Shown: positions 34,664 to 44,308, counted from the stretch's first letter. The stretch is DNA of 64,000 nt from G963422275 sp963422275 (GCA_963422275.1 OY729418.1:2108001-2172000); one strand, 5' to 3'. The notes: generated by a model from the sequence alone, not told the origin. Program-made: numbers and translations.

Positions 34664-35659
34664 TCATTCAGTGCCAAGGATGCCGGTCGAGTGCAGTCGC
34701 CTGTCGATGAGTTCCCATGAGTCAAGCTTCATCCTGACCGGTATGGTCAAGACCTTGGATCGCCATTCGCGCGACAAGCGCACGGCATCCTTCTCGGTTG
34801 TGACAAGTTGTGCGTTTCTGTTTCGAGCCACGGTTTCCAGACGGCGCATCAGCCTGCCGTCCAGCGGTTGGTGATCGCCCAGGGCAATCGAGTGCTTTAT
34901 CTTTGCACCTAGCGCTGCGACGGTCTGATAAAAACTGTCAGGCTGGCCGATGCCGGCAAACGCAACGACATCCAGGCCCTCCCAGTCAATTCCGGTTTTG
35001 AGCGGCCTCAACTCTGCTCGCGTCGTCGGCAGTGGCAGCTTTCCTGAATTGCTGCCCTGGAAAACACGGTAATTGCTCAATGATCCAACCACGACGAGAA
35101 CATCGGCTCGGGAAAGTCCTCGCGCAAGCTCTTCCCGAAGAGGCCCTGCAGGCATGACCTTTTCGTTTCCGAAACCGACCGCCGCGTTGACAGTCAAGAT
35201 CGTCAGGTCACGGGCAAGCCGCGGGTACTGGTGCCCATCGTCGAGAAGAATTTCCGTGGCACCGGCCTCGGCTGCTTGCCGCGCTCCTTCGAGGCGGTCG
35301 CGAGCAACCCATGTCGGTGCAAATGCCGCAAGCAGAAGAGGCTCGTCTCCCACATTGGAAGAAGAGTGCCGGCGTTCGTCGACCAGAACAGGACCGGGTT
35401 CATCCCCCCCGTAGCCGCGAGTTACGATGTGCGGCTTTCTGCCTGCTTCTGACAGCCTCTGCGCTAGCGCAATCGTCATGGGAGTCTTGCCGGTGCCACC
35501 GACATTGACATTGCCGATGCAGATGACCGGAACGCCCGCGCTGAGGGCGCACGACCTGCGAAGTCTGGTTTTTGCCGCTTGATCCCATATTGCGGCAATC
35601 GGCGCCAGCATCCATGCCTTGAGTCCCGGCTTCTGATACCAGAACTGCGGCTGCCGCAT
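34664..35659 (-). CDS. lpxK: Tetraacyldisaccharide 4'-kinase
   Basis: The 331-residue lipid A biosynthesis kinase phosphorylates the 4' position of the tetraacyl disaccharide at the inner membrane. The N-terminal hydrophobic segment, P-loop VGGTGKTPMTIALAQRL, RGYGG, DEPLLLA, LDDGHQYPRLARD and AGPLRE motifs are all present. The start ATG at 35659 immediately follows the waaA stop (0 bp gap), so both belong to one transcript with DUF4170. The gene end borders the IS scar at 34530-34660. Confidence 0.95.
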   Translation of the reverse strand: MRQPQFWYQKPGLKAWMLAPIAAIWDQAAKTRLRRSCALSAGVPVICIGNVNVGGTGKTPMTIALAQRLSEAGRKPHIVTRGYGGDEPGPVLVDERRHSSSNVGDEPLLLAAFAPTWVARDRLEGARQAAEAGATEILLDDGHQYPRLARDLTILTVNAAVGFGNEKVMPAGPLREELARGLSRADVLVVVGSLSNYRVFQGSNSGKLPLPTTRAELRPLKTGIDWEGLDVVAFAGIGQPDSFYQTVAALGAKIKHSIALGDHQPLDGRLMRRLETVARNRNAQLVTTEKDAVRLSREWRSKVLTIPVRMKLDSWELIDRRLHSTGILGTE

Positions 35660-36949
35660 CTAGACCGCCGATCGTTCAGGTATGTAAGACAGAATCAATT
35701 CAACTCCACGGTTTGCAACGTCTGTGCTGCCAGAGCAGATGACAGCGGCGGTCGCCGCCATCTTTCCTGCGCTCTCGTTGGCAAACGCTTCTGTCACCGC
35801 AACGGCAAGTTGCTCTGCCGTCCACACTGTGCGTGCGCCTTCCGCCGCGGCGAGATCGGCATAAATTTCCTTGAAATTCCAAGCGTTTGGACCGTGCAAG
35901 ATGGCGCAATCCAGCGCGGCCGGTTCGAAGGGGTTGTGCCCTCCGTTTTCGGACAGAGAGCCACCAAGAAAGCAGATCGGCGAAATCCGGTACCATATCC
36001 CAAGTTCGCCCAGCGTATCGGCAATGTAGATGTCATCCGCTGGTGCCGGCAGGTGCCCCGCAGAACGCCGCTTGACCTTCAAACCCCGCTCAATCAACCG
36101 CTTCTGGATTTCCTGACCGCGTTCCGGGTGCCGAGGGACCACGATCAGTAGAAGTCCCGGGACACTTTCGGCTGCTGCGCGATGGGCTTCGGCGGCAATT
36201 TCCTCTTCGGGGTTGTGCGTGGAGGCTGCAAGCCAGACAGGCCGCTCGGCGATCGCTTCAGACATCTCGCCGAGGTCATTGTCGTTGGCGGGCAGCTTCG
36301 CGGCGCCTTGTTTCAGGGAGCCCGTGACTTCCACCCTTTGACTTGGAAGACCAAGGCGTTGCAGATACGCCGCCGTGTCACTGCTCTGGACGAGCATGTG
36401 CTCGAAGCGTTGCATAAGGGCCGAGGACATTCCGGGCGCCCATCTCCACCTTCGGTACGATGCCGAGGACATGCGGGCGTTGAGACAGAGCAGTGGAATT
36501 GTTCGACGGTGAGATTCATAGATTAAGGCAGGCCAGAATTCGCTTTCTGTCCAGACCCCGACCGACGGCCTCCAGTGATCGAGAAACGAGCTTATGGCCG
36601 AGCGCACGTCATACGGGACGAATTGGTGAATGGAACGGGCCGGCATTCTGTCCTTGAGCATTACGGACGAAGACACTGTTCCCGTCGTCAGTAGAAATCC
36701 TATGTCCTTTCGCCGCTTTCCAAGAATTTCGATCAATCCAAGTATTGAAATTGCCTCGCCAACGCTGGCCGAGTGAAACCACACAAGCGTGCCCGCCGGC
36801 CGTGCAAGGCCGGGGACCCCGAGTCTTTCCTGGAATCTCTGCCTGTCTTCCTTGCCGTTCCTGAGTCGATGGCGCAGAATCTGCCGGGCCATCGCTCCCG
36901 CGCCTGCGGAGACTGCGAGGTAGACCGCCAATCCTGGCGATGTCAGCAT
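35660..36949 (-). CDS. waaA: 3-deoxy-D-manno-octulosonic acid (Kdo) transferase
   Basis: The 429-residue GT-B glycosyltransferase attaches Kdo to lipid IVA at the cytoplasmic face of the inner membrane. Motifs are the N-terminal membrane anchor, WFHSASVGEA (catalytic Glu), TESEFWPALI, CLNARMS, VTGSLKQG, WLAASTHNPEEE, VVPRHPERG and FLGGSLSENGGHNPFEPAAL. The length is typical. It lies between DUF4170 (16 bp upstream) and lpxK (directly abutting) in an LPS operon. Confidence 0.95.
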   Translation of the reverse strand: MLTSPGLAVYLAVSAGAGAMARQILRHRLRNGKEDRQRFQERLGVPGLARPAGTLVWFHSASVGEAISILGLIEILGKRRKDIGFLLTTGTVSSSVMLKDRMPARSIHQFVPYDVRSAISSFLDHWRPSVGVWTESEFWPALIYESHRRTIPLLCLNARMSSASYRRWRWAPGMSSALMQRFEHMLVQSSDTAAYLQRLGLPSQRVEVTGSLKQGAAKLPANDNDLGEMSEAIAERPVWLAASTHNPEEEIAAEAHRAAAESVPGLLLIVVPRHPERGQEIQKRLIERGLKVKRRSAGHLPAPADDIYIADTLGELGIWYRISPICFLGGSLSENGGHNPFEPAALDCAILHGPNAWNFKEIYADLAAAEGARTVWTAEQLAVAVTEAFANESAGKMAATAAVICSGSTDVANRGVELILSYIPERSAV

Positions 36950-36965
36950 TGCGTCTCGACTCCGG

Positions 36966-37211
36966 TCAAGAAGTGATCTCTTCCGTTCCGCCTTCGGACT
37001 TGCCCTCGTCGATAAGCCGGTTCAGGCGGGCGATGTAGAACCGCATAAGCGCATTGTCCACCGACTGCTGCGAAACCTCCTTCCAAGCGTTATAAGCGGA
37101 CTGGTAGTCCGAGTACAGCCCAACCAGCTGGACCTCGTCGATATTGCGAAATTTGCTTCGAGCGGGATCCTCGAGTTCACCGCCGAACACCAAATGCAGC
37201 CGTTTTTTCAT
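36966..37211 (-). CDS. DUF4170 domain-containing protein
   Basis: The 81-residue soluble protein reads LHLVFGGELEDPARSKFRN, DEVQLVGLYSDYQSAYNAWK and RFYIARLNRLIDE, the DUF4170 pattern. This small family is found next to waaA/lpxK in Alphaproteobacteria. Its function is unknown, but the linkage suggests a role in LPS biogenesis. It is the first gene of the three-gene operon. Confidence 0.88.
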   Translation of the reverse strand: MKKRLHLVFGGELEDPARSKFRNIDEVQLVGLYSDYQSAYNAWKEVSQQSVDNALMRFYIARLNRLIDEGKSEGGTEEITS

Positions 37212-37521
37212 TCAGGTCCTCTCAACGTTCGAGTGCTTGATCATAACGAATTCACCGCCGGTTTGAATGGCCGTCTGCTGCTTAAAACATTGCGGCACCC
37301 ATCCCGCCGATAATGCCTCGCAAAACCTTGAACGTCGGAAGCAACGGCATTGCCGGCTGTCTAGCGGTTGCCAGCGATTCTTCGATCATCCTTTGCGCTT
37401 GATATCGATATATATATTCCGGCGTCGATCGATCACCTTCGAAGATTCAATGGAAATTGCATCTTTCGGCGCACGCGAACCAGAAAAAGCTTGCCCGCAA
37501 CTCCACTGGCGGAACCGGTCT
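37212..37521. other. Intergenic region upstream of DUF4170-waaA-lpxK
   Basis: 310 bp between the hydroxylase stop and the DUF4170 start, both minus strand. It should hold the LPS operon promoter. A very AT-rich run (TTGATATCGATATATATATT) at about 37400-37419 stands out. No gene is supported. Confidence 0.5.
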
Positions 37522-40410
37522 CTACGCTTTGCCGACGATGCGGCTGAGGGCCGAGCGCAATTCCGCCGTCGGGACTGCACTCAATTCCCGGATTCGCCAG
37601 CCGACATGGCTGTCCGGCCTTACCAGGATGCAGCCCGAGTCGCTGATTTCGGACTGCATTCCCCAATCTCCGAACACGTCACTGATCTCGCAGCCCGGGC
37701 CAATCTGCCGTACCTTGATTTCGATTCCGAGATCAGCCTGAACGCGTGCGGCCGCCTCCACCCAGCCGGCGCCGGAGATGCCCGTGAAGAGAGCGAACCT
37801 GCCGCGCCCGACCAGATCGAGCGTTGACACCTGCCTGCCACCCATGTCGAGCCAGACATGCGGGAGTCGAGCGCCTGGCCAAGTGGTGGGGTGGTAGTAA
37901 AGCTCCCTGTCGCGCGTATACTCCGGCTCTGGCGTTCCGTCCGGAACAACAGCTTCGGATGCGTACCGCTGCCCCAACTCGACTCCGTGGCAGTTAAATT
38001 CGTAGGACTTTTGCCGAATGTACTTGTTCAGTGCTCTTCGCCGAGCTTCCGCCTCGATGGTCGGCAGCTTCCGGGCGTCCATCCGTCGCCTGATGTCTTC
38101 TGGAGAACCGGGGTGGAGCAAACCCAGAGTTTCGAAAATCGGCTTGTAGTCTTCGATTGACTTGTTCGCGCGGGTAACGATCTGCTTGCCCACAGGCTGT
38201 CGTTCCGCATCGTAACTGCCCAGCAAACGTGCATCGGCCTTTCCTTCCAGAACAAGCTTGAGTTTCCAGCACAGGTTATAAGCATCTTGAATCGATGTGT
38301 TCGATCCCAGGCCGTTGGATGGCGGATGTCGGTGGACAGCGTCGCCCATGCAGAACACGCGGCCTTTCGAATAGCGACGGGCCACCATGTTGTTGACTGT
38401 CCAGTATGACAGTCGAGTGATCTTGATCGGAATCTCTTTGTCGCCGATCAGTTGGCGCACAATTCTTTCGGCTTGCGGGATGTCCAGCTTTGGCGGGCCG
38501 TTCTCAATCTTGTATCCGTAAATTGACAGCCATTTGTACCAGGGCCGTACCATCCGGATTACTCCCGCTCCGATGCCGCCGATGTTGGAGCCGGGTTGAA
38601 AGACCCAGTAGAGCACGGATGGGCGATGCGCGACATATTTTGAGAGATCGGATTCGAACTCAATGTTCATGGAGCCTTCAAGCCCCATTTTCCCTTCCAT
38701 CGAAAGACCAATGTCGTTGGCGACCTGGCTGTTTGCGCCATCCGCGCCCAGCAGGTATTTCGAGCGGATCCGGTACGTCTGATCGGCCACGCGGTCCCGC
38801 ACGGTCGACACGACACTGTTTGAATCCTGCGTGTGGCTTACATACTCCGTCTTGAATCTCGCGATGGTGCCCGTTTGCATTGCCTTGCCGACAATGATCG
38901 GTTCCAAGAGCGTTTGCGGAATGTCGCAGATCTGGCAAGGCGAGGCAAGGTCGTAGTCGGCCTTGCGGCTCGGGTGGTTTCCCCAAGTCAGCAACCGGCC
39001 GATTTCCTCGTCCGCGAGCGACGTGCAAAAGACGTTGTTTCCCATCAGGTTTTGTGGAACGGCCTTTTCCTTGGCGTCTTCCTCCAGCCCCAGTTCGCGC
39101 AGTATTTCCATCGTGCGCTGGTTGGTGATGTGCGCGCGAGGGGTGTTCGCCAGCCACGCGTATTTCTCGATCATCACGTTCTCGATGCCGTAGCTGGAGA
39201 GGAGTGCGGCGGCAGAGCCGCCCGCAGGGCCTGAGCCCACAATCAGGACATCCGTTTCAATATCGAACATTGGGTTCTCCAGGATTATCTCGGTGCCGCT
39301 GATTCCCTTCGGCGCCGACGTCGTCATTCCCCTTGGCGGTTGAGTGTAGTCCGGCACTGGTGTGTCCGGACCGATCAGATGCCTCCGGGTCGGGAGGATC
39401 GAAAAGTCCCAGCGCGCTTGAACGTATCCCCAGATGCCTCGCGGCGCGGTCAGCATGACGGCCACGGCTATCAGTCCCAGCAGCATAAGATAATAGGTTC
39501 CGTAGTCGGCCAGCCAATTCTGCAGAACGAAGAGCACTATGGCGCCGATGATCGGGCCTTCCAAGGTGCCGATCCCGCCGATTATCACGACGAACAGCAC
39601 GTAAGCCGTCCAGTCGACAACGCTGAACGCACTGCTTGGCGTGATTGAGGCTTTCTGGAAGAAGATCAGCGCTCCCGTCAGTGATGCCCCGAAAGCTGCA
39701 AACAGATAAACGCCTAGCTTGGAGCGCTGAATGTTGATGCCGATGTTTTCCGCCGTGCTCTCGCTGTCGCGGATGGCAGCAAGCGCGAGTCCTTGGCGGG
39801 AGACGAGAAACGCGTAGATAGCAACCAGTATCGCTACAAGGATGGCAAGCGCAAGCCAGTAGGCCATGACATCCCGCGCGGCCGATGTCTTGAGATCGAG
39901 AAGCTCCTTGACCCATTCCACGCCTGCCATCGATTTTGCGATCTTCGACGGCATGGAGGTGCCAGTTCCTCCGCCAAGCGCTTTCCATTGCGAAAACGCG
40001 AGCCTGTAAACCTCAGCCGCTACCCAGGTTCCGATCGCAAAATACGCGCCGCGAAGCCTGAACACGACGTAAGAGGTCGGAAATGCCAGCACCGCGCCGA
40101 TGAAGCCTGCGAGGATGATTGCGAGCAAAGGCTCCATCCCCCAGAGAATTGTACCGGCAAAAACCATGTATGCCCCGAGACCCACGAACGCTTGCTGGCC
40201 GACGCTGACCAGACCCCCGTATCCCGCCAGCAGATTCCAGCACTGCGCGAGCGCGATCATCGTCAATATGAAGAACAGGTCCTGAATCAGCGCACGTGAG
40301 GCGAATGCGGGGACCAGGGCCAGAATGGCCGCTGCAACGCACAGCGCGGCGAGCGCCGCCTGACTGTGACGGGTGGTTAAAGTGACCTTGTAGAGAGATT
40401 TGTCGATCAT
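37522..40410 (-). CDS. In-frame fusion: LivM-type ABC permease + phenol-type FAD monooxygenase
   Basis: One uninterrupted 962-codon frame. Residues 1 to about 330 are a branched-chain-amino-acid-type permease with about ten helices (FILTMIALAQCWNLLAGYGG, GQQAFVGLGAY and GGIGTLEGPIIGAIV). A roughly 50-residue linker (TRRHLIGPDTPVPDYTQPPRG) follows. From residue 381 (MFDIETDVLIVGSGPAGG) comes a 582-residue flavin hydroxylase of the TfdB/phenol 2-monooxygenase class, with the FAD motif, the GADGANSQVA motif, MGDAVHRHPP and a C-terminal thioredoxin-like domain. No stop separates them. An internal ATG at 39270 with GGAG six bases upstream could also give a free hydroxylase. The start at 40410 overlaps the livH stop by one base. 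Confidence 0.8.
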   Translation of the reverse strand: MIDKSLYKVTLTTRHSQAALAALCVAAAILALVPAFASRALIQDLFFILTMIALAQCWNLLAGYGGLVSVGQQAFVGLGAYMVFAGTILWGMEPLLAIILAGFIGAVLAFPTSYVVFRLRGAYFAIGTWVAAEVYRLAFSQWKALGGGTGTSMPSKIAKSMAGVEWVKELLDLKTSAARDVMAYWLALAILVAILVAIYAFLVSRQGLALAAIRDSESTAENIGINIQRSKLGVYLFAAFGASLTGALIFFQKASITPSSAFSVVDWTAYVLFVVIIGGIGTLEGPIIGAIVLFVLQNWLADYGTYYLMLLGLIAVAVMLTAPRGIWGYVQARWDFSILPTRRHLIGPDTPVPDYTQPPRGMTTSAPKGISGTEIILENPMFDIETDVLIVGSGPAGGSAAALLSSYGIENVMIEKYAWLANTPRAHITNQRTMEILRELGLEEDAKEKAVPQNLMGNNVFCTSLADEEIGRLLTWGNHPSRKADYDLASPCQICDIPQTLLEPIIVGKAMQTGTIARFKTEYVSHTQDSNSVVSTVRDRVADQTYRIRSKYLLGADGANSQVANDIGLSMEGKMGLEGSMNIEFESDLSKYVAHRPSVLYWVFQPGSNIGGIGAGVIRMVRPWYKWLSIYGYKIENGPPKLDIPQAERIVRQLIGDKEIPIKITRLSYWTVNNMVARRYSKGRVFCMGDAVHRHPPSNGLGSNTSIQDAYNLCWKLKLVLEGKADARLLGSYDAERQPVGKQIVTRANKSIEDYKPIFETLGLLHPGSPEDIRRRMDARKLPTIEAEARRRALNKYIRQKSYEFNCHGVELGQRYASEAVVPDGTPEPEYTRDRELYYHPTTWPGARLPHVWLDMGGRQVSTLDLVGRGRFALFTGISGAGWVEAAARVQADLGIEIKVRQIGPGCEISDVFGDWGMQSEISDSGCILVRPDSHVGWRIRELSAVPTAELRSALSRIVGKA
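39268..39282 (-). promoter_or_regulatory. Internal ribosome site and ATG of the hydroxylase half
   Basis: On the minus strand CTGGAGAACCCAATG gives a GGAG Shine-Dalgarno (39277-39280) six bases before the ATG (39270-39268). That ATG begins the normal N-terminus of a flavin hydroxylase. It allows independent translation of the second half even though the upstream permease frame reads through. Confidence 0.55.
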
Positions 40411-41276
40411 CAGTCGACGACCTTGGGGAACAGCCCTCGAGGCCTGATCACCAGCACGATCAGAAACACGATATGCCCGGCAAGCGTTTGCCATTCAGGG
40501 TTGATCTGGGCACCGATGGTCTGCGAAACTCCCAGGATCACACCCCCGGCAAGCGTGCCCCACAGGCTCCCCAAGCCGCCGATTATCACAGCCTCGAACG
40601 CGAAGATCAAGCGCGCAGGGCCGATCAGGGGATCAAACGTGGCGCGGGCGCCAAGATACAGGCCCGCGATCGACACGACGACCATCGAGAGACCCATCGC
40701 GAGAGCGAAGATGCGCGAATTGTCTATTCCCGCCAACTGGGCCATGACCGGGTCGTCAGAAGTCGCTCGGAAGGCGCGGCCGAGTTCGGTGCCGTAGAAC
40801 AGCCAGTTCAGAAGCAGAATCGCGACAATCGCCGAAGCGAATGTCAGAAGCGGCATTGCGCCAACGGCCAGACTTTCGCCCAACCTGATGGAAACTTCCT
40901 CGAACCCGCCCGCCTTTAACCTCTGAGTGTCAGCGGAAAACAGCTCGAGCATGCCGTTCTGAAGCATGATTGACAGGCCAAAAGTCACCAGCAGCGGCGG
41001 CAGTATGCCCCGGCCGAGCGTCCTGTTCAGCACTAGGGACTGAAGCGCGTACCCCACCACGAACATGATGATTGCGGCAAGCACGGCCGAAATCCCGATC
41101 GGCAGGTCAAGCGCCTCGATTCCCACAAGAACGGCGAAGGCGCCCAGCACCATGAAATCGCCATGCGCAAGATTGACCAGCCGCATGATTCCAAAGATTA
41201 TCGAAAGGCCGATGGCAAAGAGCGCATAGAGGCCGCCGAGAAGCACTCCTTGAATGAGCGTATCGATCCAGATCAT
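40410..41276 (-). CDS. Branched-chain amino acid-type ABC permease (LivH)
   Basis: The 288-residue HAAT-family permease has about eight helices and LivH hallmarks: GGLYALFAIGLSIIFGIMRL, VNLAHGDFMVLGAF, RAFRATSDDPVMAQLAGID and VIIGGLGSLWGTLAGGVILG. It is 2 bp downstream of the livF-type gene and coupled to the LivM fusion by TGATG. With LivG, LivF and the binding protein it makes a complete importer. The neighbouring hydroxylase suggests an aromatic rather than amino-acid substrate. Confidence 0.93.
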   Translation of the reverse strand: MIWIDTLIQGVLLGGLYALFAIGLSIIFGIMRLVNLAHGDFMVLGAFAVLVGIEALDLPIGISAVLAAIIMFVVGYALQSLVLNRTLGRGILPPLLVTFGLSIMLQNGMLELFSADTQRLKAGGFEEVSIRLGESLAVGAMPLLTFASAIVAILLLNWLFYGTELGRAFRATSDDPVMAQLAGIDNSRIFALAMGLSMVVVSIAGLYLGARATFDPLIGPARLIFAFEAVIIGGLGSLWGTLAGGVILGVSQTIGAQINPEWQTLAGHIVFLIVLVIRPRGLFPKVVD

Positions 41277-41278
41277 GG

Positions 41279-41983
41279 TCAGCCCTTGAAATAGGCCGTT
41301 CGGATCTGCTCGCGGCTGAGATTCACGGGCTTTCCGGACAGCGTCACGCGGCCTTCGAGCAGGCAGTACAGCCGATCGGCAGCGGACAGGGCCTGATTGA
41401 TATTCTGCTCCACGAGGATGACGCTTGCCCCCTCGCTCCTGATTTCCTCGAGTGCCTTGTAGATGTCCTTGATCACGGCAGGGGCCAGCCCCAGGCTGAT
41501 TTCGTCACAAAGAAGGAGTCGCGGATTGGCCATCAGGGCACGGCCCAGCGCGACCATTTGCTGCTGGCCTCCCGACAGCGAGGTCGAAAGCTGATTGCGG
41601 CGCTCCTCCAGAACCGGAAACAGGCGATAGACGCTTTCCAGCCTCCAAGGCCCGCGCACTTTGCGTCCGTAGTTTCCGACAAGGAGATTTTCCTCAACTG
41701 ACAGCGAGGAAAACAGCCGGCGCCCCTCGGGAACGAGCGCGATGCCTGCCGCGAGTATCTGCGCCGGCTTGCTGCCGGCGATTGGCCTCCCATCATAGAC
41801 TATCATTTCCGGCTCGGCCTTCAGCAATCCGGTTACAGCCGACATATAGGTTGATTTTCCCGCTCCATTCGCCCCGATCAGAGCGATGGCCTCACCCTCA
41901 TCTATATAAGTGTCGATGCCGTAGAGAGCCTGAAAATCACCGTAGAAGGCGGTCAACGCCCTCGTTTCAAGCAGGGCCATCAA
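41279..41983 (-). CDS. Branched-chain amino acid-type ABC ATPase (LivF)
   Basis: The 234-residue ATPase has Walker A GANGAGKSTYMSAVTG, LVPEGRRLFSSLSVEENL, signature LSGGQQQMVALGRAL, Walker B LLLCDEISLGLAP and switch His region replaced by EQNINQAL, as normal for LivF. The start overlaps the livG-type stop by 4 bp. It energises transport with LivG. Confidence 0.93.
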   Translation of the reverse strand: MMALLETRALTAFYGDFQALYGIDTYIDEGEAIALIGANGAGKSTYMSAVTGLLKAEPEMIVYDGRPIAGSKPAQILAAGIALVPEGRRLFSSLSVEENLLVGNYGRKVRGPWRLESVYRLFPVLEERRNQLSTSLSGGQQQMVALGRALMANPRLLLCDEISLGLAPAVIKDIYKALEEIRSEGASVILVEQNINQALSAADRLYCLLEGRVTLSGKPVNLSREQIRTAYFKG

Positions 41984-42693
41984 TCCACTCCCAGATAGAC
42001 TTGCTGAACGGCATCGGAATCCATGACCGAATGCGGGTCGCCCTCCGCGATCACCTTGCCGAAATTCAGCGCGGCGAGCCGGCTCACGACGGCTAGGAGG
42101 GCATGCGTCACATGCTCAATCCAGACTATCGTCATGCCTTCCTCCTTGATCTGCAGAATCGTGCTGATCAGGTCTTGGCACTCAGCGTCGGTAAGGCCGC
42201 CGGCGATCTCGTCCAGCAGCAGCAGCCTCGGTCCGGTCGCGAGTGCGCGCGTCATTTCCAGGCGCTTTCGTTCCAGAAGCGTGAGCGCTCCGGCGGGAAG
42301 GTTGGCCTTGGCCAGCAGGCCAGTGCGATGAAGCAGGTCCACGACCTTGTCCTGGGCCTCGCTTTCGTTCTTGCCGGACCCGAAGCAGGCGGCCACGACG
42401 GAGTTTTCGAAGACGGTGAGATGCTCAAAGGGTTGCGGTATCTGGAAGCTTCGTCCGAGTCCCGCCTCTACCCGCTTGCGTACGGGCACAGCGGTAATGT
42501 CCTTTCCATCGAGAAGCACTGCACCCGAGTCTGGAGCAAGGTTGCCGGCGATCAAGTTGAACAGCGACGTTTTGCCGGCGCCGTTCGGACCTATGATTCC
42601 GAGTGCCTCGCCTTCATCGACAACTAGATTGACTGCGTCCGCGACAATGACTGCCCCGAACGATTTGCTGAGACCGCGCAACTCCAGCAACAT
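41980..42693 (-). CDS. Branched-chain amino acid-type ABC ATPase (LivG)
   Basis: The 237-residue ATPase has Walker A GPNGAGKTSLFNLIAG, RSFQIPQPFEHLTVFEN, a signature region reading LTLLERKRLEMTRAL (LivG proteins have LSYGQQR(R/L)LEIARAL here, so this is diverged) and Walker B LLLLDEIAGGLTDAE. It follows the binding-protein gene by 63 bp and overlaps livF by 4 bp. Loss of the usual SGGQ/YGQQ core is unusual for an active ATPase, although some LivG in aromatic-uptake clusters read TLLERKRLE. Confidence 0.9.
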   Translation of the reverse strand: MLLELRGLSKSFGAVIVADAVNLVVDEGEALGIIGPNGAGKTSLFNLIAGNLAPDSGAVLLDGKDITAVPVRKRVEAGLGRSFQIPQPFEHLTVFENSVVAACFGSGKNESEAQDKVVDLLHRTGLLAKANLPAGALTLLERKRLEMTRALATGPRLLLLDEIAGGLTDAECQDLISTILQIKEEGMTIVWIEHVTHALLAVVSRLAALNFGKVIAEGDPHSVMDSDAVQQVYLGVD

Positions 42694-42756
42694 GGCGAAC
42701 GTGCCGCCGTTACGCCTCGAAGACGATCAAGGCAAAATCGGGCGACAGATGTTGCG

Positions 42757-44076
42757 TCAGCTGATGGGTTCCATTTCGCCACCAAGCGGAATGTCGGGGT
42801 AAGTCTGGTTGTCGACTATCACGATGCGGAAATTTCCGTCTTCGGACTTGCGCCACTGCCCACCGACAAGTGGGGTCTTGGTAACATTCTTCTGCGCGAA
42901 TGGCGGAAGGTTGGCGCCATCCCACTTGAGCGGTCCCACTATCGTGTCGAGGTCGGTCGCCGCGATCGCATTCGCCATCTCGTCAGCGTCACCGACATCA
43001 TCGATCCGCTTTACGGCATCTGTTACCACTTCGAACAACGCATGAACGAACCCGAGCGGCTGCGTCCACTGGCGCCCTGTAGCGCTTTCATAGGAGTTGC
43101 AGAGCTCTGCGGCGGACTCGCCCGTGAGCGAAGAGCTGAAGGGGTGGACATTTGACCACCAGACTTCCGAACTCAAGTTCTGTGCCGTGGCTCCGATCGC
43201 GTTCACCGCAGAGGGAAACAGGATCGCCTTTCCGACTGAGGCTACCTTCGGGACAAATCCTTGTTGTCGCGACTGCGTCCAGAATGTCGCGAAGTCGGGT
43301 GGCAGCACCACACCGGTCACGATCTCCGCTTCAGCATTCTTGAAGGCGGTTATTTGTGCCGAGAAGTCGTCCTGCAAATTCTGGTACCGGCCCGGATCGG
43401 TCAGCTTGAAGCCCATGGAAGCCAAGGCAGGCGGCATTCCCAGGTTCGGGTCGCCCCATGCGTTGCCGTCCGCGTCGTTCGGGAACAGGCCACCCACGGA
43501 TTTGTTGGTGTCAAGCTGGTTCCACATGTTGGTGAAGACGGTGATCAAATCCTCCAGACCCCACAGGAAGTGGTAGGTGTAGTCGAACTGCGTCCAGGTG
43601 GACGGGTCCCCGGGGTTCCCCTGTCGTCCGATGAACCAAGGCTGCCAAGGCGCAAGGGTTGACAGGCAGGGAATTTCCTCGATCTCGCAAACCGTTGCGA
43701 CCGGGTTTGTGGTTTCCGGGGTGTGAGAGACGACCATCACGTCGATCCCGTCGTCCACAATGAGCTCCTTGGCCACTTCGGCGGCTCGAGAGGGGTTGGA
43801 TTGGCTGTCCTTCAAGGTGACCTCGAAGGTCATTTTTCGTGACCCGGATGACACGCCGCCGCCGGTCGTCTTGATAAACCCGTCGATCGTGAACTGATCG
43901 ACTTCAGCAAACGCCGCAAGCGGGCCGGTGCTCGGAGTCACGAATCCGATTTTAACGATTCGGTCCTGTGCATGGACAGCCGGAGCGTAAAGGCCTGCGG
44001 TTGCAACCGCTCCTGAAGCGGCGGTTGATTTCAGGAATCTTCGACGGTTCATTCCTCTCGGTTTGCGCACTGGCAT
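42757..44076 (-). CDS. ABC importer substrate-binding protein (Leu/Ile/Val-type, Tat signal)
   Basis: The 439-residue type I periplasmic binding protein starts at the ATG at 44076 with GGAGG six bases upstream. It has a twin-arginine leader (MNRRRFLKSTAASGAVATAG). The fold follows with IVKIGFVTPSTGPLAAFAE, KELIVDDGIDVMVVSHTPE, LSTLAPWQPWF and TGRQWTQPLGFVHALFEV. It should capture the substrate for the LivHMGF-type importer. In this class ligands include amino acids and aromatic acids; the neighbouring hydroxylase and maleylacetate reductase favour an aromatic ligand. It lies 232 bp downstream of the reductase gene. Confidence 0.9.
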   Translation of the reverse strand: MPVRKPRGMNRRRFLKSTAASGAVATAGLYAPAVHAQDRIVKIGFVTPSTGPLAAFAEVDQFTIDGFIKTTGGGVSSGSRKMTFEVTLKDSQSNPSRAAEVAKELIVDDGIDVMVVSHTPETTNPVATVCEIEEIPCLSTLAPWQPWFIGRQGNPGDPSTWTQFDYTYHFLWGLEDLITVFTNMWNQLDTNKSVGGLFPNDADGNAWGDPNLGMPPALASMGFKLTDPGRYQNLQDDFSAQITAFKNAEAEIVTGVVLPPDFATFWTQSRQQGFVPKVASVGKAILFPSAVNAIGATAQNLSSEVWWSNVHPFSSSLTGESAAELCNSYESATGRQWTQPLGFVHALFEVVTDAVKRIDDVGDADEMANAIAATDLDTIVGPLKWDGANLPPFAQKNVTKTPLVGGQWRKSEDGNFRIVIVDNQTYPDIPLGGEMEPIS

Positions 44077-44308
44077 CTTGATCCTCCGTAAGTTGATGGA
44101 TTGTTTGATTTCCATGACATGTAACGCACCCGATGCTTGCCAAGTCTCGCGCTTGGTTGCCAACGCGATTTTTTTCGACGAGCGGCGAACGGTCCGTTCC
44201 CGGACCAATATACGCAAGTGCGACTGCGACACAAACGAGATTCAATTAAAAGGATTCAAGGCGCAGACCAAGCTGAAACCATCCAGCCAACGTCGAAATC
44301 CCGTTTCT

